The translations under genes and the position numbers were made by a program. A stretch of DNA of 64,000 nt from Synchiropus splendidus (Eukaryota > Chordata > Actinopteri > Syngnathiformes > Callionymidae), in contig NC_071338.1 of the NCBI RefSeq assembly GCF_027744825.2, positions 26,526,001-26,590,000 of the forward strand. Direction: 5' to 3'. The notes below the pieces were generated by a model. The model was given only the letters and a program-made list of their open reading frames with translations, did no database searches and had not been told where the DNA came from. Shown one piece after another: positions 43,602 through 55,869 of this stretch. How positions within the stretch are numbered: the first letter of the stretch is position 1; each line of letters starts with the position of its first letter.

Positions 43602-46600
43602 ATGGCGATGAGAGCAGCGCTGCGGTGCTTCACCTCGAACTTCCCCCACAGACTGCAGCTCTGCTCGGCGGCTCGGGCTCCGGTCTCTCGGCTGCTGTGG
43701 AGCAGCGACTCTCCGCGAGCACTCGGCACCTCGTCCTTCCTGTCAACAGGTGAGTTTTTGAACGTTTACATAACTTTTTTTTTCCTCCCTGCGGCAGGTG
43801 GTTTTGCAGCGACTCGGTCCAAGTTTCTGTGTCGTCACGTGACTGGCACCCAGCTCCAAAGTGATGTTGTTGCCAGCCTTGAGACTTGTGTCTTATTATT
43901 GGTGTTTGGAATGAGCTGCCATGTTTCGGATCACATGGAAGGAGATTCAGCTGCCCGGTGCTAGCATCAGCATCTCTGCTCCCAATCTGGTTCAAACCTG
44001 AATTGTGTTTGCATGACACCGCGAGCGACACCATCCCTCTCCCGGCTCTCATCTACCATTGTCTAACCGTCGGTATCAAACATGTACCTGCTGATAAAAC
44101 TCCATGCTTGTGGTCTTCATGCAACCCGTGGGTTAAAGTACAACGTTCATGGAGGAGATCATGTGACTGTGGGCTTGTATCTTATCCTACAGTGTCACAT
44201 GTGTTCACGCACATGCAATTTGAAGTATATTCGTTGGATCATTCGTACAAGAATTATTATTCAAATATTATTTACAGCAACCTGTGGAGGCGCACTAATA
44301 CTCCAGGTTTAAGGCTGCAGGAGTGGATTGAAGCAGTTTGGCTGAGCAGCTTCTGATCGTTGTATTTGCTTTTGATTAGACTCTTTTTTTTTTTATCCTT
44401 TCGGCCTCCAACTATTTCGACAGTCCACTAGTCACAGACTACCTCAACTATTAGTTGACTAGTCGGGATATGACTTGGGTCTGTCATATTGTAGCACTGT
44501 CAACAGCGATGAAAAATAAATGAATGTTATAACAATAATAATAACTATGTAAATTGTCGTTATATATGATATGTGATAGTGTTTAACGTAGTTCTGAAAT
44601 GTAGCTTTTGGACTTTATTTGCTCCAAATATAGTGTGATAGGTATGTTTAGCAAACGTTGTATGTAACTTAATGCATCTGTTGTTAAATGTTCCCATACT
44701 TTTCATGTTTTGGGTCGCAGTGCTCCCGACACCTTAGTCATTTCTCCCAGTTTTTGTTAAGACAGCGATGACATCACGGCTATTTCATTTGATAGTCGAT
44801 TATAGTCGACTCGTGTAAACCTTTGGTGTGTCTTTAATGTCTGGTTGAAGATAATGTGTGTATTTCTTTCTGACAATATTGTTGCTGTGTGATTTGTGAC
44901 TTATTCTGTGGAGGAATTTCCTATGAAGCATGGAAAGAGGTGTTTTGAAGTCATATTATAGTTATATACATTATAATTTGAAGTTTTTATTATGCTATTA
45001 TACCTCATAGTTTATGTGAAGTATATATTATTTAGAAAACTCTAATGCGTCATCGTGATTGTTTTCATATGTCATCAGCATCTATCAAACAAATGCTGTT
45101 CTGAAGTTTGGCTCATTGCACTGATGACCAGCATCTGACATCTGTCCGTTTTTGTGCAATAGTTTCAGGAGAAGGAACTAAAAACAGAAGTGTGTGTCTT
45201 TAAGGTCTGTTAGAACAGTGCAGTCCACCATGCAATCCTGAAAACTCGGTGCAGCAGACTGGCTTCTCCTTTCTTTTACACTCCTGTTCTCATTGATAAA
45301 GTCATTCATTCATTTTTTTTCTCCTGGACTGTTGACCTCCATTTGTGTTCATTCATTCCAGCTATTTCTTGGTTTAGATTTCAAGCAGATGATCATTTGA
45401 ATCACCAGGATCTTCTTTTCCCCCTCAGCACTGAAGTTCACAGATAAACACGAGTGGGTGCGAGTGGAGGGCGACGTGGCCACAGTGGGCGTCAGCAGCT
45501 ACGCTCAGGTAGCTGCTCACATCTCTCTTGTGTCTTATCAGTCATTGATTTGGCTCTAATATCAGTCGCACGTGGTTCATCTCAGCGCACCTTGTCCTCA
45601 GCTGCAGCAGATAGTTGCTCTGATTGTGGTGAAACTCTTGAGCCTCTTGTCAGAAGTGATAAAGCCGATCGCTCTCTGAGGTTGGATGAAAAGATGAAGA
45701 TTTACATGTCAGTTTCAATGAATTCGTCAGTGAAAGATTAATCAAAATTAATCTCCCAGTCCTCGTTTTCACGCAACAAATGATAGCAAGTACTGTCAGC
45801 ATATTCCAAATATACACAGTTACAGCCACAAAAAAGCATGCTGGATGACTGAAAGGAAATAAATGCTGGAATGACAAAGGTGAAAAATGAACCTTTAACA
45901 ATTTGGACTTCATTCATAACCAAGCCACTAGTCTTAATTCACTGCACGTGCAAACTAATAGTTACATTTTCAGATTGAAAATAGTCGTGTTAGCCTGTAC
46001 CTTTAACACTTCTGAAACTGGAAGTGATTTGTTATATCAACCTTGACTTAAGGGATTGACACGGCCAAGTATGGAGTGAGCTTCAAAAGTCATTGACTTA
46101 GAGAGAAAGCTTTCTGTTGCTGTCTGTTCTGACCTTCTGTCAGAGATAAAAAGCTGTAAAAGCTCTCATCTTACTGCATATTTACACATCTTCATGTCAT
46201 GTTTCTTGCGTGTTTTCAAACAAATTTTTTACCTTCTGAAAGTCCGAAAAAATGCCTCTGATTTTCCTGTCAGCTTTGATTTGGATTTGTTTAAATTTAT
46301 AGTTCTCCATCTTGGGCTTTGAAGGAGGTGTGCATTGGCTTGAGGCTTGTGGTTTCACTTCACTAAAATCCTGTCTGCTGGCAGGAAGCAACCAGCGGTA
46401 GTGACCACATGACATGTGAGTGTCCAGAGATAAAGAGAAGAATAAAACCTGGGTGTAGTCCTTGTTCTAATGTGCTTCACTTTGTTTGTGGTGCAGGATC
46501 ACATTTGGTTTGTTCGCTACAGGGACAAATGACCATAAAATCTCTTCTTCTGCAATATGTATATAATGTATTGTTTTCACCAGTCAAATGACACAGAGGT

Positions 46601-47069
46601 CAATACATCTTTGCGTTCCATGACTTTCAGGAGGCGTTAGGTGATGTGGTCTACTGTGAACTTCCAGACGTCGGTCGTCACCTCAGCCAAATGGGTGAGA
46701 AACTTTGGGAAACAGCTGAGTATTACCGTAGATGGAGCTATGACAGTGACGTCCATGTGCTTGTGCGTCGCAGAGGAGTTTGGCTCCCTGGAGAGCGTGA
46801 AAGCCGCCAGTGAGCTGTACTCGCCCCTGACAGGCGAAGTGTGTGAAGCCAACACGGAGCTGGCTGACAACCCAGGGCTGGTGAACAAAGACTGCTACGG
46901 TGAAGGTGAGAATGAAAAGCTGCCCCTGAGCCATAAAAGCTGTGCTGCCATTTTGACTTCTTATCGCTCAGGCTGGCTAATCAAGATGAAAGTGGAGAAG
47001 AGTGAGGAACTGGATGCCCTCATGGATCAGGCGGCGTATGATAACTTCCTCAAGTCTCTCGAGGAGTAA
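43602..47069 (+). CDS. gcsh: Glycine cleavage system H protein, mitochondrial
   Basis: Lipoyl carrier that shuttles the methylamine intermediate between the P, T and L proteins of glycine cleavage in the mitochondrial matrix. Exons 43602-43749, 45429-45508, 46631-46694, 46774-46905 and 46972-47069 give exactly 173 aa, the same as human. The N-terminus [10 protein letters not shown] is an Arg/Ala/Ser-rich presequence. The mature part opens F-T-D-K-H-E-W-V-R, followed by E-A-L-G-D-V-V-Y-C. The lipoylated lysine is in [12 protein letters not shown] (Lys107, codon 46800-46802), at the human position. The protein ends S-L-E-E. A second in-frame ATG two codons downstream could also start translation. 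An AATAAA signal is at 47343-47348. Introns 43750-45428 and 45509-46630 hold no recognised element apart from AT-rich, repeat-like sequence. Confidence 0.95.
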
Positions 47070-47348
47070 AGGGCTCAAAACCTTAAGTCCAGAGAGCAGC
47101 AACATCTACCGACACTCTCGCGCTCTGGTATTTATTCTGGGTCAGGAACTTTTGGTATTAAAGGTGTGTTCAGATTGTTTGGTGTGTTCAAATTGGCAGG
47201 TAGCGTTTCCTACGTCACCAAACGTTGAAGGGCTCTTAAACAGGTGGTGGGTGCTTTACGCAGATCATCTTTTTGGTGCTTTATTTTCCTGTATTTCTCC
47301 TTTATTTTCTTAAGGACTGATATGCGACTGTCGCGTTCAACCAATAAA

Positions 47349-49524
47349 GTGTCTTTATAAGTAAATGTGCAGAGTTTTCTTTTCCCACCTCTTCAGTAGG
47401 CTCTTTCTTGAAATCTTCACCATTTGCTTTTCTTCTCATTTTTGAAAAATGTTAATGCAATTTTATGCCTTCACCTCTTGACTTCCATGTGGCACCAATT
47501 ACTTCTAGCTTCTTCATTTCGCCTGTGTTCACTTGAAATGTTTGAACTAATTCAGACTCCACTGGGTTTTGATTTGGCCACTAATATATGTTTTTCCATT
47601 TTTCAATTCAGTTCTGACTTTAGTTATGGAAGCAAATCTGTCTCACCGGACATATATCACACTAATATTTATGCTATTTTTTTGTCCTGAATGAACTGAT
47701 GCTTTACCATTGAATTAAGATTTTTATTCTCAATTAATCGCTGAGTTAACTTACGATTAATGGCAAATGAATCTAACATTTTCTATCTGTACTGCATGTA
47801 AATTAAAGGAAGATTTTATCAACACCATTAATGCTTACAATATTATGCTTTTATTTAGCATGTTGTTGAGCCTCATCAGAGTCTCTGAGGTTGACAGTAA
47901 GCGAATCGAACTTGAACAATGATTCAGCCAATAAGATTCATTTGCACCATTTTTACACTGAATTTTACTACATTTGACTTAAAAAATTGTAAAAATATTT
48001 GTGCAGTTTAATCATGAGAATTTGAAAGGAAAAGATTGTGAAATAATTCATTGCAAAACTATTCTACAATTCATGATTCATGATGGTGAGATGGATTTGC
48101 TCCCATAGAAGGGGAGGTATTAGGGTCTGAGAGAAATGAGCATATGAGTGGGGGAGCTCATTGGAGACGTTCAAGTCAAACCCTGGGTAAGATGAGAAAG
48201 AGCCAAGGCTAACCACTGCATCACCTGCTGAGAATCCATGGTAGCCTGGATGGGCTCCAACCACCCACAACCCTGGTGGAGCAGGAAACACATGACAAAC
48301 TCTTTGTGAAGCCCTTCATGTAGTGTTATTTTGGTTCTTTATTCTGACTCATTTCAAAATTGGTGTTATTTAAATCAGAGAAAGCCACATAAAGAGGTCA
48401 GTGCTGTAAAGTTGCTTAAGGTCGTGACCTTGTCCATGATCAAATGATGTCCAGCGCTGCAGCTGAAGTGTCGAGCGGGTTCATCACTGCTGTCTTGTCA
48501 TGTTGCTCTACATGTCAGATCTGACCATTGTTGGCTTCGAGCTCTTAATAGAAGCCAACACTCTTTGACCTTTACTCCCAGGTAAAGATAGCAGAGGTGG
48601 AACAATCAATGATTAATGAGAGCATATTGGAGAATTAGGGCCAAGACAGTCCGTTTGAAAAGAAGCCGGACAAAGTCTCCTGTAAATTTCCGGTGAAAGG
48701 TTCCGTTGATATCACTCGACGTCCAGTGACTCCCCTTGATGTTAAGTTCAGAGCTGACAACCATGGAACATCAACTGTGGGTCAGTGAAAGTGAACCTCA
48801 TGGGTACAGTACATGCGTCAGATGGCCTTGAGCTGGGCACTAAGATCAGCAAAGGCATCTTCCACAGGTAGTCGAGGCAGAAAATATGTAACAGCTACAT
48901 TATTGATGGACATTAAATACACTATCTGGGCAACAACTGTGTTCTTAAACCAATCACTGTTCGGGAAAATGCGTGACGAACAAAATATACTGTCCATAAA
49001 GGTGAATAATAATAACAATAAATCAGAAATTATTAGTAAAATGTCTGCATCTAGTGGCCGATTGGGGCAGCAACACCGTCTAATAATTTCTGAAACTGCA
49101 CAATAATCGTTTTATTTTCCTCGCATCTGATGACTGGTATGCCTTTGATTTTTAAAGGCTATTGCATTAAAAATGTATGATGGTCGCGATCGGCCTTTGT
49201 AAGTATAATGATGGTGTTTAAACTCGGTGTTTATCTTTTAAAAATAAAGTTTAACATCCATTTCACGCGCATTTTAAATACTGAGACTAAGTTATATGCC
49301 GTGAAACGATGCCAACAGGTATTTAAATCAAGCATTGTTAACATTATACTTTCACGGTGTAGAATAAAAATGTTAAATAGTTGCTACTATTTCGTCTTCT
49401 TGAAACGACACAAGAGAAAGCGGAGGAAGTTGTCATTGTTTTTCGACGTATATAAACTCTTTGGAAGGACGTCTGCGTTTTGATTGGCTAGAAGATAGAT
49501 ATCCCACAATACCCTGCGCTGCTA
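47349..49524. other. gcsh-rpl13 spacer
   Basis: About 2.2 kb, mostly AT-rich. A retroelement tail fragment at about 48060-48300 is annotated separately. No gene is supported here; reading frames are short and lack codon bias. Confidence 0.7.
48060..48300. mobile_element. Degenerate retroelement tail fragment
   Basis: The stretch ending CCTGGATGGGCTCCAACC and continuing through ACCCACAACCCTGGTGGAGCAGG matches the general form of the fish LINE tail (GGGCTCCAGCACCCCCGCGACCCT...). It is preceded by CATCACCTGCTGAGAATCCATGG. The boundaries are approximate. Confidence 0.4.
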
Positions 49525-49561
49525 CTTCCTTTTTCCGTTCGGCCATTTTCCTCCCTCGTAG
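49449..49561 (+). promoter_or_regulatory. rpl13: rpl13 promoter and non-coding exon 1
   Basis: The order is: TATATAAA at 49449-49456; an inverted CCAAT (ATTGG) at 49483-49487; a ZNF143/Staf-like site (ATCCCACAATACCCTGCGC) at 49501-49519; and a 5' TOP tract CTTCCTTTTTCC at 49525-49536. Exon 1 probably runs from the C at 49525 to 49561, where GTATGC is the donor. A TOP start means translation is expected to be controlled by mTORC1/LARP1, as for ribosomal proteins in general. The TATA-like box is about 70 bases from the predicted start, further than usual. Confidence 0.7.
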
Positions 49562-50004
49562 GTATGCCAAATTGTCTCGATGTGATTTTCAACAATCTTA
49601 GTCAATCCTTCGTATACATTCGATGTTTTGAAGTCTAACTTACTATCCAGGAAAGCCTGTTTGTTCGTCTTTAAGATGGGATGGTTATTGTGAGAAACGA
49701 CCCCTTTTACGATTAAAAGAATCCTCTGTTTTCGAGGAGATGCCTGGCCCCACAGTGATGCGACTTATGCTTGATATTCCACTCGTACACGTTATACACG
49801 CTCCTTAGTTCTAATTAAGTGAAGTCGCATTATGGACGTAAAGCAGAAATATTCGTCTCGACTTGTCAAAACGAGACCAAACCTTGCAGAGTAGCGGTCG
49901 CGGTGGCACGTTTAGCTTGCTAGTGGTGCTACTGGTGGTGGTGAGCCGGCATGACAGGCTGCTCATGTGCGTGTGCTGGCTGTGTTTCAGGGAAGTAGGC
50001 AGCC

Positions 50005-53000
50005 ATGGCACCCAACCGGAATGGAATGATTTTGAACCCCCACTTCCACAAGGACTGGCAGAAAAGAGTCCGCACCTGGTTCAACCAGCCAGCCAGGAAG
50101 CTCCGCAGGTAAGTTTGTTGGCGATGCTAACGCATGCTAGCATCTTTTGGACCACACGTTTCTGTCAACGTCATTGAGATCGGTGCTAGTTTTGGTGTTT
50201 GCAATAAAATAACCGGCCTCTGTGGTGCAGACGCATTTACATTTGAACAAATGCATTCGCTCAAGGCATAAATGCTGCTTCCGTAGTGTGCTGTGAATGT
50301 TCTTGAGGAAAGGCAACAGTGTTGCTGTGTTTCTCACTTGTAAACCGATATGTATACATATGTTAGTCAAACACTGAAATTGTGGAATGCAAAGACGGCG
50401 ATTTTTGTATGTACTCAAATAGTGGAGTCATTTTTTCCATAATCTGGAGTTGGTTTTGTCCACTTTTCTCTCGTCTTTGTAGTTAGATTGTTCTCCCTTG
50501 TTTCAGGCGAAAGGCTCGTCAGGCTAAGGCACGTCGTATTGCCCCTCGACCTGTTGCTGGACCGTTGAGACCACAGGTTAGGTGTCCCACCATCAGGTAC
50601 CACACCAAGGTGCGTGCCGGACGTGGTTTCACCTTGGAGGAACTTAAGGTAAAGTCACTGCTCACTTGTTCAGTTTTTGCATCTGATTACAAAGCACACT
50701 TTGTGTGACCAAGGTTAATTCCTTTGGGCTTGATATGAACATGTCAACATGGGTTGTTGGGGGAAATTGAAGTTTAATGTAAGCTAAATGTAGCTTTCAG
50801 TGATTGTCTGGTTTATTGGTGGTATGGTGAATGGAACTGCCACATGAAGGGCTTTTTGAATCCTATGAGGCGTCACTTCTAATAATAATGGACCCGTCGT
50901 TGACAGTTGTTAAATGATGAAGCCACTGATATACTGCAGTCATGTGAGTTCGGTAATATTGGATCACTATTTTTCCAGAAGTATCACGTCTATACGAGAT
51001 TGTGTGATATTACTTCATTGTGTGAAGCTGTCTTTATTGATATCTAATACATGTCTGCTGCCTTTGTGGCGGGTTTATTACGTTATCTTTTTGCACGCGT
51101 GTTTTGTTTATCATAGGATCTGTTCATTCTTCTGGACTGCAAAATGTTAACTGAAAGTAGCTGCACTAATGTCATAGTAATTTAAATTCACATGCTATTG
51201 TACTGCATTGTCTGATTTACCCCCTTAAAATGATGGTTCTTATTACAATGTATTGCTGAACTTGCAGTATAGCTCAATGCATCTTATCACCACACTATTG
51301 GGATACGTATCTTATCGCAGGATCCCTGCCAACACACAGTCCTAGTGGTGACAAATCTGTCATCAATAATTTGAACCATTTTTAACAATGACTGCTGTTA
51401 GCACAGTGTTGTCACTGAAGTGTTAACAATATCAGTTGCTCCACTTGTTTCTGAAACGTATTCACCTCACGCCATGTATCATCTCTGCAGGCTGCCGGCA
51501 TCCACAAGAAAACAGCCCGCACTATTGGCATCGCTGTCGACCCTCGTCGTCGCAACAAGTCCACAGAATCTCTTCAGGCCAACGTGCAGCGCTTAAAGGA
51601 GTATCGCTCTAAGCTCATCCTGTTCCCCAGGAAGGCTACTGCTCCTAAGAAGGGAGACAGCAATGTAAGTTGCCTTGGCTGGGTCTTGGAGAATGATGCT
51701 TAAAAAGCACATTACATGGTCTGGCCTTTTTGTCCTGTTATGCTGAGCCTGAGTTTGTTGTTGAATCGTTTCATCATTCACAGGCCGAGGAACTGAAGAT
51801 GGCCACCCAGCTCTCTGGAACTATCATGCCCATCAAGAACGTGAGTTGCCCCAAGATTTCGTTTCTTTTATCATTTCTACATATGATCAGCCATGCAACA
51901 ACCACAGTGAACCACAAGGTGTCATTGGTGCCCTGGTGGACATTTGCCAAGCCAACAGCAAACTAGTCCAACTTCTTCTTCGACCTGTTAATGAGAGGCA
52001 GGAGGGTCAGTGAAGTTGAGAGTTGAGGTAGTGAAGAGATGAGTTGAAGAATTTGAGGCTCAGTCATACATGCTGATGCACAGGTTGAAAGAGGTGGACA
52101 GAGAGCATACAGGGAGGGTGGAGACGACTGTCAGAAGTGATTGGCGACAGAAGAGTAGTAGCTGGAGTGAAAGGGCAACTCTATAGGACAGTGGTGAGAC
52201 CCGCCATGATGTATGGTGCAGGGCTTGGAACACAAACTTGCATCTGCTGCGTCCCTTTGTGGAACAGTTTGGAGACGGTAGCTCTGACACTAGACGCAAT
52301 GACACTGAAGAATTTCATTGGGAATGACCTGGAAGGAGAAGATTGGAAAGAAGTTGAGCAGAGGGAAGGTTCATGTTGAGTAGTTTGGGTCTAAATAAGC
52401 AGTTTGGACATCAAGAGGAGAGGAACTCATTTGAAATCCCCAGCGTATGCTGCTAAAGCCACCTGCAGTTGTTGGTGTGTGGATTTAATGTTTAAAATGT
52501 AGAGTGGAAATGTGCTGGCAGACTAACTGATCGTATTCCGCCATTTGTTGTGGAATTCCTTGTTGCCTTGTAAGAACTTGTTAGATTCCCACATTCGATT
52601 TGTTTCCTGGTTATTTTTAACGTCTCCGGAACTTAAAGAAGGCATTCATGTTTCTTTGGCCAAGTGTGAATTTATAAGGTCTTATGTTCAGGTCGGAATC
52701 TTGCATCATACCTTACATGGTTGTCTGCTGATGTTTTAAAGCATATCAAAATAAATGGAAATACAGTTGGTCGACAAATTTATGAACTTCATTTGGACAC
52801 CAATGAGCTTGTGGTGTTGCTTGTCCAAAAGCCTTTTCTGTTGCAGTCAAATGATTACAAAATCTCCGGAAACTCTGTATTTACTTGATGAATACCCTTA
52901 AACCCTTTTTCTATGATGACTGCTTGAGAAGGTTCAGATGTGATGAACTTTCTCTCTTGAGGAGTGGAGCCAGATAACTTGGTTGTTCTGTTCTCCCCAC

Positions 53001-53161
53001 AGGTTCACAAGCGGGAGAAGGCCCGCATGATCACAGAAGACGAGAAGAACTTCAAGGCGTTTGCCAGCTTGCGCATGGCCCGGGCTAACGCTCGGCTTTT
53101 CGGCATCCGTGCCAAGAGAGCCAAGGAGGCTGCAGAGCAAGAGATGGATAAGAAAAAGTAA
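50005..53161 (+). CDS. rpl13: 60S ribosomal protein L13 (eL13)
   Basis: Structural protein of the large ribosomal subunit. After a non-coding first exon, coding exons are 50005-50108 (exon starts at 49991), 50507-50648, 51491-51664, 51784-51840 and 53003-53161, giving 211 aa as in human. The start [18 protein letters not shown] is the eL13 signature. It is followed by the basic [11 protein letters not shown] stretch and a lysine-rich end E-M-D-K-K-K. AATAAA at 53187-53192 lies only 26 bases after the stop, giving a very short 3' UTR. Introns 50109-50506 and 50649-51490 hold nothing I can confirm; intron 51841-53002 carries a LINE fragment. Confidence 0.97.
51990..52380 (+). mobile_element. 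LINE reverse transcriptase C-terminal fragment in an rpl13 intron
   Basis: Translation gives [20 protein letters not shown] followed by A-M-M-Y-G, and after an insertion L-E-T-V-A-L-T. This is the region downstream of the reverse transcriptase domain in widespread fish LINEs (consensus V-K-G-K-V-Y-x-T-V-V-R-P-A-M-L-Y-G). The copy is truncated at both ends and interrupted, so it is inactive. Confidence 0.75.
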
Positions 53162-53192
53162 AAGGAGTTGCTGTTCAACTTTACAAAATAAA

Positions 53193-53475
53193 ATGTTAAA
53201 AAGATCTTGTTGAGGATTGTTTTGTTTATGTTGCATGTGACCTTGAGTTTGTTCATGTCTCAAAAGAACTGAGCCCCACACCACGTCTGAACTTGTTTCG
53301 CAGCCTGTTGTCCATGTGTGAATAAGGCTACTGTTGACAGGGTACCCTGTAATGGACCAACCTCAAAATCCTCACGCATTTGTGACTATTTTTATTGAGC
53401 GTTGTGAGTTGATGGAATTGCCACTAGGTGTCACTAATGGATAAATTTGCGACTCCATGGTATATCGAGATAGTA
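53193..53475. other. Sequence downstream of rpl13
   Basis: The rpl13 downstream flank. I see no gene or repeat in it. Confidence 0.6.
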
Positions 53476-53890
53476 CAGGGTGTTGGAAGTCGCCACAATT
53501 AAAAAAAAAAAGTGCATTACTGAGTTGATATAAGTGTTTATCAAAGTTTGTCACAAGCGACTGTGTGGTATGGCTCACTTGGAATCGAATAATTATTTCT
53601 TCCATGAGACAGATCTTTTGACTGGACATGCAGCGCCACCACTGAATGACCTTCAAACCACCTTGCAAGATGTTGCCCCACATTGCACGTTTGTGAGTTG
53701 CTGTAGTGAAACACTTCCTGACCAGTGGATTGAAATAGATGAGAAAATTCCTATTCCACCATGTTGACCAGACTTCTGATGCCATTCCCAGCTATCGGTG
53801 ACAATATATAGGTGTGTCACAAAAAAGTCGACCCTGACAATAGAACAAATCCAGTTAAGACATTTCATCTGAGACTTTATGGACACCCTG
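53476..53890 (+). mobile_element. mariner-like element remnant
   Basis: The left end CAGGGTGT (53476-53483, preceded by TA) and the right end ACACCCTG (53883-53890) are inverted repeats. The right end, read in reverse, is CAGGGTGTCCATAAAGTCTC, the style of mariner termini. On the + strand near 53713-53765, L-P-D-Q-W-I and E-K-I-P-I-P-P resemble the mariner transposase block (F-P-x-R-W-I-G...W-P-P-R-S-P-D). Only about 415 bases remain, with stops. The TA duplication on the right is not intact. Confidence 0.5.
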
Positions 53891-55120
53891 TCTGTCCTTT
53901 AATAGTCAGTGGATAGTTTCAGCATTGCACTTTTGGAATGTTGGTCCACCAGACTAAACTTTCCTCGTTGCTCTCCTGGCTATGAGGCCACCGATGGCCA
54001 CTGCATGTTGATTTAAGAGCCAATGACTGGTGCAGTCTTTATGAACACTGGCGTAGTGAGGGCGATTTAAGTGACATGGGGGTTGAATTTATTAATGCCG
54101 TGACCGCACATCAGCATTATATGTGTTGTGTGGAAGTGACTGCTGAGGAATACAACCACGCAAGGCAACGTCCTGGCGGGATCATTAAGTGAGTGCTCCT
54201 TCAATTTTTAATGCTGATACACAGATGTGATCGTGTTTGGAGTGTAAATCACCGACAGCGCTGCGTAGTCATTTCCGAACTGAAGCGGCTGGGCTTTGTG
54301 TTTTGAAACTGTTGCACATTAGCCCCAAGAGTTTGGACAAGTTCATGGACTGTTGGATGGATTTACATTGGCGTCCAGCCGTGACATCGCTTGAGCTTCT
54401 TTGTGCCAATAAGAAGCCTCTGCTGTGTTCAGCTGCCACTGAGCCTGTGGCCACTTGGCCTCTCTGGAAGGTGCACCAGATGAGGTTCTCGCCACCTTCC
54501 GATCGGAGAGCTGGCTAAACACCACGTCTCACGTTTCGGCGGGACATCCACCAGAGAGCTATGTTAAGAAGCTGGCAGGAATCCGACTCCATTATTAGGT
54601 CAGTAAGGCAACAAAACTGCTGACGGAGGGTAATACCTGGTGATTATGTTTCTACTCAATGAGCCCAGTGAAACTCAATCTGATTGATCGCCTCTAACAC
54701 CGTGTATCGAGTGAGGATTTACCTTTCGGCGTTAAAGCCTTCTCAAATCAATGCTGTTTCTTGAAAGAGTCCAAAATTGAAGGATGCTAATCTCAGAGAG
54801 CAGGGGAGACAACGATCCCAGCTTGGACCGACTCAAGGACGTGAAGGAGATCACATGACCGTGCGGTGGTTGTCACGCTTGGAGACCAGAAACTTTTACC
54901 AGACACCCAATCTCACCTCATACTTTCTGAAGAAGGTCTGATCTCCCACTTTTACAAGGACACGGCAGGATTACCTCAAGCGGTCTCTCTTTATGAGCAA
55001 GAGGAGTGGTTCTACTCTGAGCCTCTCCTGGACGGCCAAGCTTCTTAACCTGTCTCTAGTAGAACAAACTCCTCTTATAATATGTTCTCTTGCTCAGAAA
55101 TGTCCTGGAAGGTAGCATGG
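53891..55120. other. Unassigned region with two short open frames
   Basis: Open stretches at 54237-54518 (93 codons) and 54866-55048 (60 codons) have moderate GC and no family resemblance that I can name. They are not linked by convincing splice sites. They could be remains of a pseudogene or mobile element, or chance. Confidence 0.35.
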
Positions 55121-55518
55121 ACAGCAGGGATGGGACAAGTGGAGCAGTAGAATTTGAGGTTCTGTAGATCAGTGGTTCTTAAACATAGGGCCAGGGCCCT
55201 TGGTTGGGCCGAAAGCACCTCCTAGAGGGCCGCTAAAATTTTTTTTTTGCTTCACACCTTTGGGCCATGAGGGCTTTAAAACATTAGCCACATATGGTGG
55301 CAGTAGTGAATTGACTTGACAGCTGCAAGTCTGTGATAGTTACCTGCTATGGAGAAGTTCTTGAAAAGAAAAAAATGATGTCGTAAAGTCATAAAGTGAT
55401 GTTGTTCCCCAACAGTAAAAATTGTTCTTGAAAGCACCTGTCGAAGCAGTTTTGAAGATTAATAAGAACATTTTTATCGCAATACTTTTATTTGCACTTT
55501 ACCTGTATCTTCATTGGA

Positions 55519-55521
<3 letters not shown>

Positions 55522-55601
<80 letters not shown>
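55522..55601. repeat. Poly(A) run followed by (TA)n
   Basis: About 30 A residues followed by about 25 TA units. It lies immediately before the first copy of the dispersed repeat at 55610. Confidence 0.95.
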
Positions 55602-55604
<3 letters not shown>

Positions 55605-55609
55605 TATAC

Positions 55610-55820
55610 AGTATGTGAGAAAACAAAAGGTGAGACCTACAAAATACACGAGGAACCGACTGGAGAATGAAAGTGAAAACAGAAACTAAGCGAGAAGGAC
55701 GAGAACTAAGAAGGCGGCTGAAAAGGAAATCAAACGCGCACAGGATTTCGAATATTCAAGTAAGCTTAGCTCTTTGTAAGAGAGTTACCTTAGGAATGTG
55801 AAGTGACCATCTGGCATCTG

Positions 55821-55836
<16 letters not shown>
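55610..55836 (+). repeat. Dispersed repeat, copy 1
   Basis: Starts GTATGTGAGAAAACAAAAGG and includes GAGAATGAAAGTGAAAACAG and GAAGGACGAGAACTAAGA. It ends near GTGACCATCTGGCA. The same segments occur in the same order and orientation at 58860-59064. Reading frames differ between the copies, so it is probably non-coding or degenerate. Confidence 0.75.
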
Positions 55837-55861
<25 letters not shown>

Positions 55862-55869
55862 GTATATAT
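55821..55869. repeat. (CA)n/(TA)n microsatellite
   Basis: A CA tract at about 55826-55853 flanked by short TA runs. Confidence 0.95.

Noticed and set aside
50914..50929. Box C/D snoRNA in rpl13 intron 3
   Set aside because: ATGATGA is followed by CTGA after only five bases, and no box D lies at a proper distance. RPL13 introns are known snoRNA hosts, so a covariance-model search would be worthwhile.
52913..52962. Box C/D snoRNA in rpl13 intron 5
   Set aside because: Two C-like boxes (ATGATGA, GTGATGA) are present, but only TTGA is found where CTGA is required, and there is no terminal stem.
54237..55048. Two open frames downstream of rpl13 as a small gene
   Set aside because: No recognisable protein, no linking splice sites, no promoter or polyadenylation signal arranged around them.
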